Program-made: the position numbers and the translations under genes
Part shown: in pieces, positions 1 through 6,647 of the stretch
How the letters are laid out: the number at the start of each line of letters is the position of its first letter
Numbering within the stretch: position 1 is the first letter of the stretch
Source: a virus
Strand: one strand, 5' to 3'
Length of the DNA: 31,927 nucleotides
Virus record (IMG/VR): IMGVR_UViG_3300020152_000048
Span: 1-31,927 of that record
The notes under the pieces: model-generated
What the model saw: only the letters and a program-made list of their open reading frames with translations
What the model was told of the DNA's origin: nothing
The model's database searches: none

Positions 1-9
1 CGAGTCGGC

Positions 10-432
10 TCATTCCCGTCCCATCCTTTCGACGTCGGTTTCACCGCCGAGCTTCGCTATTTCTGCGAGGGCATCTGCAACGAATATAGAAATATCAGTG
101 CCTTGTTTTTTATAAATATTATTCCCGCAGTTTTTACATTCGGTGAAACAGTTCTTATCGTTCCATTCAACGTCCTTCAAACCCTCCATCGCCACACTCA
201 GAGCTTCGAGGCAGAGGGCGAGATCGGTCGGGGCGTTGGCCATAAGTTCAGCATCAGTAGAAGAGTCCGACTGACCGATCAACAAAGGTGTAGGTATATG
301 AGTCTGCTTGCAAATCTTCCCATGGTCTTTTCTGAACCAAGGCCCTGGGGTCGCCTTCTTAAGCCTCTCTCGGATCGCTTCAAACCTGCGAGGCAGGACT
401 CCTGCGTCGTATCGTGGAGGCAGTTTACTCAT
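10..432 (-). CDS. Conserved phage protein with ATPGPW and NAPTDL motifs
   Basis: A 140-residue protein of unknown function. Near the N-terminus it carries ATPGPW (about residues 27-32), then a NAPTDLALCLEAL segment in mid-protein. This pair marks a widespread family of small soluble phage proteins with no assigned activity. A CKNCG pair in the C-terminal third could bind metal, although no second cysteine pair is visible. I chose the ATG at 432 because GGAG lies 5-6 bases upstream; an in-frame ATG at 444 exists but has a poorer site. The start overlaps the stop of the upstream gene by 8 bases, so the two are probably translationally coupled. It is the last gene of the leftward operon seen in this window. 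Confidence 0.75.
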   Translation of the reverse strand: MSKLPPRYDAGVLPRRFEAIRERLKKATPGPWFRKDHGKICKQTHIPTPLLIGQSDSSTDAELMANAPTDLALCLEALSVAMEGLKDVEWNDKNCFTECKNCGNNIYKKQGTDISIFVADALAEIAKLGGETDVERMGRE

Positions 433-658
433 ACACATCTCCATTTGTACTTAACTTCTCATTCTCATATGGCACAGCAATGCGACGATAGAACTCCTGT
501 TTAGCTCCTTCCAGAGCGCCGAGAACGTCATTGATAGTTTGATAGCTCAAACCTTTTTCATTCATATAACCGCTGACTAATCCCGTAATCTGATAATTCA
601 ACATCCCTGGATTGGTAGCTGATTGTGGTTTTCTATCTTCCTGTTTGATATAGGGCAT
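425..658 (-). CDS. Small conserved phage protein (NDVLGALEGAKQEFYRR family)
   Basis: A 77-residue protein starting MPYIKQEDR. Its central and C-terminal part (LNYQITGLVSGY, then NDVLGALEGAKQEFYRR and ending NGDVYE) matches a recurrent family of small phage proteins of unknown role; the recognition is from memory of the family. The open frame extends upstream to 772, but AAGGAG lies 7 bases before the ATG at 658, and the upstream extension contains a perfect hairpin and does not resemble the family. I therefore take 658 as the start. It is followed directly by the ATPGPW protein, with an 8-base overlap. Confidence 0.8.
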   Translation of the reverse strand: MPYIKQEDRKPQSATNPGMLNYQITGLVSGYMNEKGLSYQTINDVLGALEGAKQEFYRRIAVPYENEKLSTNGDVYE

Positions 659-675
659 CGAATCTCCTTTTGCAA

Positions 676-702
676 ATACCGCAAACCCCAGCCCTGCGGT
701 AT
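676..702. promoter_or_regulatory. Hairpin upstream of a ribosome binding site
   Basis: Perfect 8-bp inverted repeat ATACCGCA / TGCGGTAT with an 11-base loop, immediately upstream (on the minus strand) of the AAGGAG site of the gene starting at 658. It lies between the LAGLIDADG gene and that gene. It could attenuate transcription or affect translation. There is no convincing T-tract, so a terminator is unlikely. Confidence 0.35.
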
Positions 703-817
703 AAAGCATTGTTTTTGTGCCTGAAATTTTAATGTTTACGTTAATCCCCAAAATAGACCCCTTAATTTTCATACCAACAACGTATCAGGGTCGGGCTTTA
801 GGGGCGGCGCACCATAA

Positions 818-1294
818 CTACACGCTTGTCGAATTTTCAGCGTTCTCAGAAAACTTGAAACGTCTCTTCTTTAAGTTGCAAAGCCTGATTCTAAGCGCCT
901 TTCTCTGCTGATACTCATCTTGAGAAATCTTGTACTGGTTACCACCAGCTTTCAGACGAATAAGACGACAAAATTCTAAAGCTGTTTTCAACTCATCCGT
1001 TCGAACACGGATAAAAGGTTTTATATCGAGTAAAAACTGATAGGCCGAGTATGAAGCTAAGGTCCAAACAAATCCCTGATGAATTGTAGACTTCCTTATC
1101 GTTCCACCAAAGCTGTTAACAATCTGTTCTAGAAAATCTTTTGATCGACTACAAATCTGAACTCGCAAGATGAATGCCGACGGGTTTTTACCACAACGGG
1201 ATTTACGTTCATTAATAAAAATCCCACCTCGTGCATCGATCACGCCAGCCGCATATATTTTATTAACATTCTGAATATCGATATTAGACTGCAT
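818..1294 (-). CDS. LAGLIDADG homing-endonuclease-like protein, catalytic position altered
   Basis: A 158-residue protein with a single LAGLIDADG-type motif, YAAGVIDARGGIFI, at about residues 14-27. It is followed by the usual alternating strand/helix pattern: a VQICSRS strand, an FGG turn, a W-containing strand, and PFIRVRTDEL. One motif and about 160 residues fit the homodimeric class. At the eighth motif position, where active enzymes carry the metal-binding Asp or Glu, the residue read here is Arg, so cleavage activity is doubtful. It may be a degenerate endonuclease or a DNA-binding descendant. AAGGAG lies 9 bases before the ATG and contains the stop codon of the upstream lipoprotein gene. 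The gene stands free between two operon members, not inside an intron. Confidence 0.7.
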   Translation of the reverse strand: MQSNIDIQNVNKIYAAGVIDARGGIFINERKSRCGKNPSAFILRVQICSRSKDFLEQIVNSFGGTIRKSTIHQGFVWTLASYSAYQFLLDIKPFIRVRTDELKTALEFCRLIRLKAGGNQYKISQDEYQQRKALRIRLCNLKKRRFKFSENAENSTSV

Positions 1295-1305
1295 AGTCCT
1301 ACTCC

Positions 1306-2382
1306 TTATTTACAAACGATATTTCCAGAACCCCCTTCAGAAGCTGCATTGATAGTTGCAAACGAAGCAGCACGATTAGTGCTGTCATAGCAAAGCTCAG
1401 CTGTTTGGTTGGTTAAATCAGAGACAAGTCTTCGAATGATAAAGTTGTAACGCTTGGAACCAGCAGTAGTTTGTCTCACTACTACGTCAGACATATCACC
1501 ACTCTTCCAAAGAGTAGCCATCCCTCGAGCATTCAGTTTCTGAGCAACACCAACATTGCCTCCAAGGCTTCCATTTGAAGTAGCGTTTCGTCTCAACTGA
1601 ACCGTGAAAGAATTAGCGGTAGGAACGCTAAGAACTTCAAACTCACCAAGCAGATCACCGCTCGTAAAACCACGACCTTCAGTAAGGTCCGTGATCTTAA
1701 CAACGTTACCAACTGTTAAGCCGTGTGCAGTCATTGATACTGTTACAGTTGAACTTCCATTCACCGCCGTTATCGGGTCATTCGGAAGTGATAAAGCACT
1801 TCCATAAGATTCGACATATCCGTTGAAACGTTTTTTATCTACACGCCGCAGAACGCTTTCATAGACCGGACCCGCTCCCAAATTCTCCTCACCGATAGAG
1901 AGTGAAATCATAACTCCGTTAAGGGTGCCGGTGATAGAGCTCGTTAAGTTCTGTAGTGCAATGATTGCCGCCTCAGCCGAGGTGAGCCGCGTATCTAAAT
2001 CATCAATGTCATCTTGCAAGTTTGTTAACGAAGCATTGATCACCGCTAGCGATGTTTGATGACTAGCGAGATCATTGTTAGCTGCATCGATCTGATCTTG
2101 AAGAGAGGTGACAAACGTACCCATCTCAGCCTGAAGCTGAATCTGCAGTTCAATTGTTGCAGCGTGGGCTACTTCACAGATTTTTCGAATCAACGGATCT
2201 GCCGTATCACCGCTAGCAGGACATGTTGCAAAGTCAGAACCGACTACTGCATCTAGATTCCCAGCGAGAGCAGACAGCGCCGTTATCTTCTCTTGAATCT
2301 CTTCGAGCTCAGTCCGGCTAACGCTGTTAGAGCTCCCACATGCCGTTAATATGAACGCAATGATTGCTAACAGTAGTCTCAT
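1306..2382 (-). CDS. Outer-membrane lipoprotein with coiled coil and FCCH-like beta domain
   Basis: Start at 2382, where ATGA overlaps the stop of the upstream gene and GAGGG lies about 8 bases before. The 358-residue product begins with a lipoprotein signal (hydrophobic residues 3-12, lipobox LTAC with Cys15). Gly at +2 predicts sorting to the outer membrane. Residues about 22-45 and 78-150 are heptad-rich coiled coil. Residues about 203-280 (ITAVNGSSTVTVS, TAHGLTVG, GEFEVLSV, NSFTVQL) resemble the small FCCH-like beta domain common in phage structural proteins. A short C-terminal domain has a Cys pair (331 and 357). Oligomeric and surface-anchored is the inference. Superinfection exclusion or a change of cell surface is possible, but no function is demonstrated. 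Confidence 0.75.
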   Translation of the reverse strand: MRLLLAIIAFILTACGSSNSVSRTELEEIQEKITALSALAGNLDAVVGSDFATCPASGDTADPLIRKICEVAHAATIELQIQLQAEMGTFVTSLQDQIDAANNDLASHQTSLAVINASLTNLQDDIDDLDTRLTSAEAAIIALQNLTSSITGTLNGVMISLSIGEENLGAGPVYESVLRRVDKKRFNGYVESYGSALSLPNDPITAVNGSSTVTVSMTAHGLTVGNVVKITDLTEGRGFTSGDLLGEFEVLSVPTANSFTVQLRRNATSNGSLGGNVGVAQKLNARGMATLWKSGDMSDVVVRQTTAGSKRYNFIIRRLVSDLTNQTAELCYDSTNRAASFATINAASEGGSGNIVCK

Positions 2383-2567
2383 TTTTTTGCCCTCAGCGTG
2401 CAAACGGGTGTTGGCACGTCTATGTAGGTTTTGGTTCGCTTCTCAAAAGTTCGCCGTAACGTTAGTTCCCATCGCAAACAGTCAGCATCAGGATCAGGTT
2501 TTTCGTGTACATAGAAGAAACCAATGATCATCAACGTAAGACTCATACTGAAAAGAAAACCTCTCAT
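2379..2567 (-). CDS. Small single-span membrane protein
   Basis: A 62-residue product with an N-terminal hydrophobic segment (about residues 4-20) followed by a charged tail with two cysteines. GAGGAG lies about 10 bases before the ATG. The start overlaps the upstream gene as ATGA, and the end overlaps the lipoprotein start as ATGA, so the three genes form a tightly coupled set. No family recognised. Its link to the lipoprotein gene suggests a membrane-related role. Confidence 0.65.
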   Translation of the reverse strand: MRGFLFSMSLTLMIIGFFYVHEKPDPDADCLRWELTLRRTFEKRTKTYIDVPTPVCTLRAKK

Positions 2568-2749
2568 TGAAGTTTTCTCCTCTCAGCCATCATCGCGTCT
2601 GCTATCGCATAAGCTTTCTGAGCAACATAAGCAAAGTCGTCACCACTTATCTCAAGGATGGAACCGAGTGCTGACATCGCAAACTGATCACGAAGCGTTG
2701 GGTAGTTATTGATCATCTCTAACCGCCGTCTCTCTAACTCATCACTCAT
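2564..2749 (-). CDS. Small conserved phage protein (TLRDQFAMSALG / AYAIADAMMAER)
   Basis: A 61-residue soluble protein. The TLRDQFAMSALGSIL segment followed by AQKAYAIADAMMAERRK is typical of a very common family of small phage proteins of unknown function. It is the first gene of the leftward operon. No Shine-Dalgarno precedes the ATG. Instead a -10-like GACAAT ends 6 bases upstream, so the message may start at the ATG itself. Confidence 0.75.
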   Translation of the reverse strand: MSDELERRRLEMINNYPTLRDQFAMSALGSILEISGDDFAYVAQKAYAIADAMMAERRKLQ

Positions 2750-2755
2750 AGTGTT

Positions 2756-2788
2756 ATTGTCCGACGATTAGGTAAATTAAGCAAATTA
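2756..2788 (-). promoter_or_regulatory. Leftward promoter with overlapping operator (site A)
   Basis: Read on the minus strand: TTGCTT (2784-2779), a 17-base spacer, GACAAT (2761-2756), then 6 bases to the ATG at 2749. The -35 lies inside AAATTAAGCAAATTA (2774-2788), an element repeated at other control regions. Expected to drive the 2749-to-10 operon and to be repressed by whatever protein binds the element. Confidence 0.5.
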
Positions 2789-2803
2789 CACAAACGAATT
2801 AGC

Positions 2804-2829
2804 CTCCTCACCCTATGGTGTGTTATTCT
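2804..2829 (+). promoter_or_regulatory. Putative late-class promoter P1
   Basis: CTCCTC (2804-2809), 11 bases, TGT, TATTCT (2824-2829). The layout is identical to five other sites in this window. Closest to P2: TCCTCA, seven bases, then the identical 12-mer GTGTGTTATTCT. Start of transcription is expected near 2836. Downstream lies the inverted-repeat region ending in a rho-independent terminator. Confidence 0.55.
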
Positions 2830-2913
2830 TAAAATGAGGCGTCAGCCGGGAAGGGGTAAGGGGATAGGCCACAGGGAAGTCCTCAAGACTTCCCGACACG
2901 GTTTGAAACGATC

Positions 2914-3108
2914 GTTAGCTAGCTAGACTGGCTGATCCCCAACAAGGGATCAGCCGTTAGACAGTAATCAATAAACGTAAACAGCTAACTAAACGTGCTA
3001 GCTAGCTATCAGTTAGCTAACAGGAGCGGCCCTGATGGCCGCTCCGTTAAACGTTAGTAACTAACGTTAGTGCCGGGTTTATTTAACGTTTCAGTTAGCT
3101 AACGTTAG
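2914..3108. repeat. GTTAG/CTAAC repeat cluster, possible origin
   Basis: About seven GTTAG and four CTAAC copies in under 200 bases, several combined into perfect 10-base palindromes: GTTAGCTAAC (3012-3021, 3094-3103), CTAACGTTAG (3061-3070, 3099-3108) and GCTAGCTAGC (2997-3006). The position between divergent operons, just left of the primase-helicase genes, is where phage origins are often found. This reading competes with the structured-RNA reading and the two may both be true. Confidence 0.4.
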
Positions 3109-3141
3109 TAAAGCTAGCGCGTAAGCAATAAGCAACCTACC

Positions 3142-3169
3142 GAGCCGCGACCAGCGGCTCTTTTTGTTT
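3142..3169 (+). terminator. Rho-independent terminator
   Basis: Perfect 7-bp stem GAGCCGC/GCGGCTC around loop GACCA, followed directly by TTTTTGTTT. It faces rightward, upstream of the replication genes and downstream of no coding gene. It therefore most likely ends the transcript from P1 before promoter B. Confidence 0.8.
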
Positions 3170-3220
3170 CTACCCACCCCTGTAAACGTTTGTTTACATA
3201 CCTAAACAATTCTTATTGTT

Positions 3221-3264
3221 GTTAATTTACCTAATTTGCTTAATTAACGTAATTTTGGGATACT
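3221..3264 (+). promoter_or_regulatory. Rightward promoter with overlapping operator (site B)
   Basis: TTGCTT (3236-3241), a 17-base spacer, and GATACT (3259-3264) preceded by TGG (extended -10). The -35 lies inside TAATTTGCTTAATT (3232-3245), the reverse of the element in site A, and the 28-base block 3221-3248 has GTTAATT/AATTAAC ends. Site B mirrors site A, so one regulator could control the leftward and replication operons together. Confidence 0.5.
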
Positions 3265-3287
3265 AGTCTAGAGGGAGGAGCGTGAGC

Positions 3288-3518
3288 ATGAACAAGTTTA
3301 TTGCCCCTAAGAGTCTAGGCTGGTCTGAAACCAAAACCGATCCCAATCTTCATTTTTACCAAAAACAAAGCCCCAGAGTTTCTCGTTACGACGTGAAGGA
3401 TGTCGCTACTAAGGAAGACCTCACTCGAAGAGTGGAGTGTGGCTGCCTCATTCACGGACGTCCCAACGCAGGTCGCCCTAAGAAGAAGCTAACGCTGGTC
3501 AAAAACACCAACAGCTAA
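3288..3518 (+). CDS. Small basic protein, first gene of replication operon
   Basis: A 76-residue protein, unrecognised. ATG at 3288 follows AGGAG by 7 bases; a GTG 6 bases earlier is in frame but too close to that site. It contains a CGC pair and a basic C-terminal stretch with GRPNAGRPKKK, which resembles an AT-hook-like or nucleic-acid-binding tail. Lies just upstream of the primase-helicase, so a replication accessory role is possible but unproven. Confidence 0.65.
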   Translation: MNKFIAPKSLGWSETKTDPNLHFYQKQSPRVSRYDVKDVATKEDLTRRVECGCLIHGRPNAGRPKKKLTLVKNTNS

Positions 3519-3542
3519 CGTGGGTTTTGAAGGGGTTGACGA

Positions 3543-3728
3543 GTGAAGGTAACGACTTGGTTAGGTGATGGTAAAGTTTCAGTTCAAACGAATGACCCCA
3601 AGTTGAAGCGCGAGCTTCACTGGCTTGTCTATGGCAAGGCCTACAAACCCACCTGCCCTGACGAATACCTAGTCATCCGATCAGACAAAAACATAGACAA
3701 AATTATGAGGCTTATAAATGGCTTATAA
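3543..3728 (+). CDS. Hypothetical 61-residue protein (GTG start)
   Basis: GTG start with AAGGGG about 9 bases upstream. The product reads as a small mixed alpha/beta protein (VTTWLGDGKVSVQTN, then ELHWLVYGKAY, ending DKIMRLINGL). No family recognised. It sits 24 bases after the previous gene and before the primase-helicase, so is probably co-transcribed from promoter B. The gap 3729-3812 holds a weak TTTACA/TATAGG promoter-like pair (3753-3780). Confidence 0.6.
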   Translation: MKVTTWLGDGKVSVQTNDPKLKRELHWLVYGKAYKPTCPDEYLVIRSDKNIDKIMRLINGL

Positions 3729-3812
3729 CCCATTTAAAACTATCAACTTTTGTTTACAGCTTTGTAATTTCGCTTATAGGACGTTTTCAAAACGAGTTGA
3801 GGGGTAACCCGC

Positions 3813-5402
3813 TTGAACGCAGAAGTAAGAGCTATATGCCCATCCTGTGGGTCGGTCACTTTGAAAGGCCGGGTTGATCCTAAGTTTTACTACAACCCTG
3901 AAAAGGGCGTCGGTTACTGCCACCACTGTGGCTTCAAAGGAAAGTTTAACGAGGAACTAGTGGATAACTTAAATGTCATCAGCATCAAAGAAAGAGTTCC
4001 ATTCGATCCAACAAGTTTTGACAGACTTGAGCCTCTCTCTGAAGAGGCTTTGAGATATCTGTCTAAAAGGTTCCCTGGAGTAAACCCCAATCAGCTAGAT
4101 GCATTCCGACTTCGCTACTCGAAGTCACATCATGCTATCGCAATACCCTCCTTTCATAGCGACACGGGGTTACTCCATGGGATTAAGTTTCGTTTCATTG
4201 CACCTACTAATGAGCAACGTTACTCCGCTGAATCCAACAGCGAGTTCGGTGGTTACTGGATTGAGGGACGTAACGACAAACTTCTTATTGTTGAAGGTGA
4301 GTTTGATGCGATCAGTGCGAAGCTTTGTGGTTTTGAGGGTACGGTTCTAGCTCTTCAAACTAACAAGCTATCCCAAGATTCCATTGATCGTGTTCGTCAG
4401 TTCAAAAATGTGTTTCTAGCTTTGGATAACGATAAGGCTGGTACTGAAGGTGCACAGCTCATCTCAAACATCTTGATGCGTGAAGCACAGCGTATCCAAT
4501 TACCAGCAAAAGACATTAATGAATTACTTCAGAAAGAAGGTCTTGATGAAAGTGCTCGACTTATCCGAGAAGCTACAAGAACAGAAATTGAAAAAGCAAC
4601 TGTTCGACTCTCTGACAGCACACGAGAAATGCTGGAGTTCTTATCAGACCAACGGAACACGCGAGGAGATTCTACAGGCTACAGATCACTTGATAGCTTA
4701 CTTGGAGGCGGCTTTAGAGCTGCAGAAATGACAGTCATCAATGCATTCGCCAAGACAGGTAAGACCAGCTTTGTGAATAACATCGTTCACAATCTCGCCT
4801 GTTTAGGTAAGCACGTTGCTATTGCTTCATTCGAGATGGACCCCGCTCGTACTTTATATCCTTCACTGTTATCGATAGCGGGACAGACCAACATCCGATC
4901 TATTCGAGATAAAGAAACTCTAAGTGAAGTGGTGAGTGTAATTCAGTCTGACTGCAGTTACCTCAATAACATTGTTACTCTTAAAAAGTTTGGAACTACA
5001 CCATGGGCTGAAGTGGAGGAGTGGGCCGCTCTTATGAAAGAGCGCTTTGCTATCGATTATCTTGTGCTCGATCATGCTGGATTCATGGTGGAGAAGATGA
5101 CTGATGCTGAAGAGAATCAGATCTTAGCTAAGTCGATAAAAAAGTTATCACTCACATTGGGTGTTCATATACTCGTTGTCGTTCAGGCACCGAAGACCAA
5201 GGATGGCCTATCAATTCAAACATCGTATGGTGGATTAGCTTGGGGTATGAACGCAGACAACTTCATCATTCTTGAGAGATCTAAAGATGATGACACTGAA
5301 TTAAGAGTAAAGCTTGAAGCAGCCCGTTATCCTGGGGCTAATCCTTCACACACACCAGCATTGCTTTACTATGACCGCGATACTTGTGCTTTGATTGAGT
5401 GA
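3813..5402 (+). CDS. Bifunctional DNA primase-helicase (T7 gp4-like)
   Basis: A 529-residue replication protein that should make primers and unwind DNA at the fork. Zinc ribbon: Cys9, Cys12, Cys36, Cys39 (CPSCG, CHHCG). TOPRIM primase core: LLIVEGEFDAISA (about 157-169) and LALDNDKAG (203-210) with the DxD acidic pair. RecA-like DnaB/gp4 helicase: Walker A AFAKTGKTSF (311-320, Lys317; the first Gly of the usual motif is Ala), Walker B YLVLDHAG (416-423), VVVQAPK (455-461) and a RYPG arginine segment (505-508). Length fits T7 gp4 (566 residues). Start is TTG at 3813 with GAGGGG 9 bases upstream. The end overlaps the convergent HTH gene by 34 bases. Confidence 0.9.
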   Translation: MNAEVRAICPSCGSVTLKGRVDPKFYYNPEKGVGYCHHCGFKGKFNEELVDNLNVISIKERVPFDPTSFDRLEPLSEEALRYLSKRFPGVNPNQLDAFRLRYSKSHHAIAIPSFHSDTGLLHGIKFRFIAPTNEQRYSAESNSEFGGYWIEGRNDKLLIVEGEFDAISAKLCGFEGTVLALQTNKLSQDSIDRVRQFKNVFLALDNDKAGTEGAQLISNILMREAQRIQLPAKDINELLQKEGLDESARLIREATRTEIEKATVRLSDSTREMLEFLSDQRNTRGDSTGYRSLDSLLGGGFRAAEMTVINAFAKTGKTSFVNNIVHNLACLGKHVAIASFEMDPARTLYPSLLSIAGQTNIRSIRDKETLSEVVSVIQSDCSYLNNIVTLKKFGTTPWAEVEEWAALMKERFAIDYLVLDHAGFMVEKMTDAEENQILAKSIKKLSLTLGVHILVVVQAPKTKDGLSIQTSYGGLAWGMNADNFIILERSKDDDTELRVKLEAARYPGANPSHTPALLYYDRDTCALIE

Positions 5403-5791
5403 GTCTTAAGAGGGACTTTTGTTTTCTTCTTATTCTGTACAGAGTAGAGAACAGAATCAATCTCGCTAGTAATCGCTGCTATCTGGTTCTTCAAATTCAT
5501 GAAACATTTGACCAGAGCTTCTTCAGGTAATGTCGGGTGACTGATTTTACTTAATAGATTCAAGCTAGATCCGTTAGGGCTCAAACCTCTAATTAAGGAT
5601 GAAGGATCACGTCCTTGCTCAATGAATTTAATAATTAAATCTTTTCGCCATTCTTTTACTTCATATTTAGAAGCGCCGTAAGTTTGAAGAACATCGTCGT
5701 AGGTTGTGAGGCCGTGATCTAGCTCGTGAAGTACTTGAAGTTTAACGGCATCTGCAAAACGATTACGTGGCTTTTTATTCTTATTAGGCAT
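5369..5791 (-). CDS. Helix-turn-helix DNA-binding protein
   Basis: A 140-residue protein. Residues about 16-52 (AVKLQVLHELDHGLTTYDDVLQTYGASKYEVKEWRKDL) read as a homeodomain/TrpR-like HTH of the kind seen in transposase N-termini and phage regulators. The rest is helical with a basic C-terminus (QNKKKTKVPLKTH). AGG lies 6 bases before the ATG. It has its own upstream AGCAAAT-type site at 5801-5824, so it may be autoregulated or belong to the repressor regulon. It is convergent with, and overlaps the 3' end of, the primase-helicase gene. A regulator is inferred; no transposase catalytic domain follows. Confidence 0.65.
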   Translation of the reverse strand: MPNKNKKPRNRFADAVKLQVLHELDHGLTTYDDVLQTYGASKYEVKEWRKDLIIKFIEQGRDPSSLIRGLSPNGSSLNLLSKISHPTLPEEALVKCFMNLKNQIAAITSEIDSVLYSVQNKKKTKVPLKTHSIKAQVSRS

Positions 5792-5800
5792 TTAACCTAT

Positions 5801-5824
5801 GTTAGCAAATTTGTTAGAGCTAAC
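5801..5824. promoter_or_regulatory. Operator-like element (site E)
   Basis: Contains GTTAGCAAATTTGTTAG and ends in GCTAAC, giving GTTAGC/GCTAAC inverted ends. The AGCAAAT core is shared with sites A-D. It lies just upstream of the HTH gene (start 5791) and past the end of the gene at 5827. A promoter for the HTH gene probably overlaps it, but I cannot define its boxes. Confidence 0.35.
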
Positions 5825-5826
5825 AA

Positions 5827-6141
5827 TCACCAAGTGATTATGATTGTAACTGTTGCCAGTCCTATACCCACTGCGTTAGCGACGTAAGCTTTGGTGTGAT
5901 TGTTCTTAGGTCCGTCGTAGATTTCCTTGGCGACCCCAGCGGCAGTAGAAGTGCCAACTGCGACTAAGGTGCATGTAAGCTTAGATCCTTTAGCTATTTC
6001 CTTACAAACGACATGCGTTAAATGCGTGATTGTGTAGGACGCTCCAGTATGAGCAGCACCGTGCAACAAATCCTCATCACTTAAACAATAAGCAGGGGAA
6101 CTAAAAAGTACGATTGATAGCAATATAGCGAGAGTTTTCAT
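5827..6141 (-). CDS. Secreted or membrane-inserted small protein
   Basis: A 104-residue protein with a clear N-terminal signal (MKTLAILLSIVLFSSPAYCLS). After it come hydrophobic, Gly/Ala-rich segments (HGAAHTGASYTI, LVAVGTSTAAGVAKEIYD, AYVANAVGIGLATVTIII). The HTGAS...AGVAKEIYD...AN..GI pattern is reminiscent of YfiM-like small envelope proteins; this is a weak resemblance. GAGGAG lies 9 bases before the ATG, and the start overlaps the upstream gene as ATGA. It ends a five-gene leftward set of very small proteins. Confidence 0.6.
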   Translation of the reverse strand: MKTLAILLSIVLFSSPAYCLSDEDLLHGAAHTGASYTITHLTHVVCKEIAKGSKLTCTLVAVGTSTAAGVAKEIYDGPKNNHTKAYVANAVGIGLATVTIIITW

Positions 6142-6449
6142 TTGAATAGCTCCTCATTCATTCGCTTAGCGATTTTGTCTCTGTACAACCTCCAGGCGCT
6201 GGAATCGATGTGATCGAAGGCATTGAGGGTATCGAAGTAGCCCTGATTAACGGCGTAACTGATCTCGAAGAAGTTGAGATCTTTGGCTATTAAGTCAGGT
6301 TTATTAAGGTGTTTGGCCGCCTGCTGAACACAGTCTTTAGCCAATGCTGGACTCTTACGAGCGCAGTTAATTAAAGCTAAAAACCAAAACACATTTGTAG
6401 ATTTGAGTTTGATTAAGAACTCGAGTGTTGGAAGACCGATTTGTTTCAT
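6138..6449 (-). CDS. Hypothetical 103-residue protein
   Basis: Start at 6449, where GGGAGGGG lies about 7 bases upstream. A longer in-frame extension to 6608 is Cys/His-rich without family resemblance, and overlaps the better-supported small gene at 6476-6643 in another frame, so I rejected it. The product (MKQIGLPTLEFLIKLKST...) is mostly helical and lysine-rich with no recognised domain. Its end overlaps the next start as ATGA. Confidence 0.65.
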   Translation of the reverse strand: MKQIGLPTLEFLIKLKSTNVFWFLALINCARKSPALAKDCVQQAAKHLNKPDLIAKDLNFFEISYAVNQGYFDTLNAFDHIDSSAWRLYRDKIAKRMNEELFK

Positions 6450-6475
6450 TGTGAACCCCTCCCTTGAGGCCACGT

Positions 6476-6643
6476 TTAGAAAAGTGAAATCAATCCAATG
6501 ATTGGAAGAGCTGGCGATGCAAAGATGAGCAACGCAATTGCAAGTAACCAACTGTAAGAACATGTGGCTGCAATGCCGATGATGGTAAGGGTTACAGTTG
6601 CAATCCAAAATAATGGGTAAAGAAGTAAATAAAGATTACTCAT
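6476..6643 (-). CDS. Small membrane protein, 55 residues
   Basis: A short gene that is easily missed. GGAGGT lies 8 bases before the ATG. The product starts MSNLYLLLYP and is almost entirely hydrophobic, with two likely membrane spans (about 5-27 and 32-54) around a short CSYSW turn. It fits neatly into the 198-base gap between its neighbours in the leftward operon. Possible roles include membrane-based exclusion, but nothing specific can be read. Confidence 0.65.
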   Translation of the reverse strand: MSNLYLLLYPLFWIATVTLTIIGIAATCSYSWLLAIALLIFASPALPIIGLISLF

Positions 6644-6647
6644 GTGA

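Larger units (their letters stand above)
2836..3169 (+). ncRNA. Candidate structured non-coding RNA
   Basis: About 330 bases bounded by promoter P1 and a canonical terminator, with no conserved ORF. Perfect stems: GGGAAGTC/GACTTCCC (2874-2894); TAGCTAGCTAG (2916-2926) with CTAGCTAGCTA (2998-3008), which encloses GGCTGATCCC/GGGATCAGCC (2930-2955); GGAGCGGCC/GGCCGCTCC (3023-3045); AACGTTAG/CTAACGTT (3050-3068); and the terminator stem. Such density of stems fits an RNA, an origin of replication, or both. It does not match any RNA family I can recognise. A 30-codon ORF starts at 2834, but its coding status is doubtful. Confidence 0.45.

Noticed and set aside
103-504. Plus-strand ORF of 133 residues at the left end
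   Set aside because: Shadow of the ATPGPW gene on the other strand; the sequence has no protein-like pattern and a poor start.
659-772. N-terminal extension of the small gene at 425-658
   Set aside because: A strong Shine-Dalgarno and the family start support 658; the extension contains a perfect hairpin.
2914-3108. GTTAG repeats as a CRISPR array
   Set aside because: Units are 5-10 bases, palindromic and irregularly spaced; there are no constant-length spacers.
6450-6608. Cys/His-rich N-terminal extension of the gene at 6138-6449
   Set aside because: It is mostly the out-of-frame reading of the better-supported membrane protein gene at 6476-6643.
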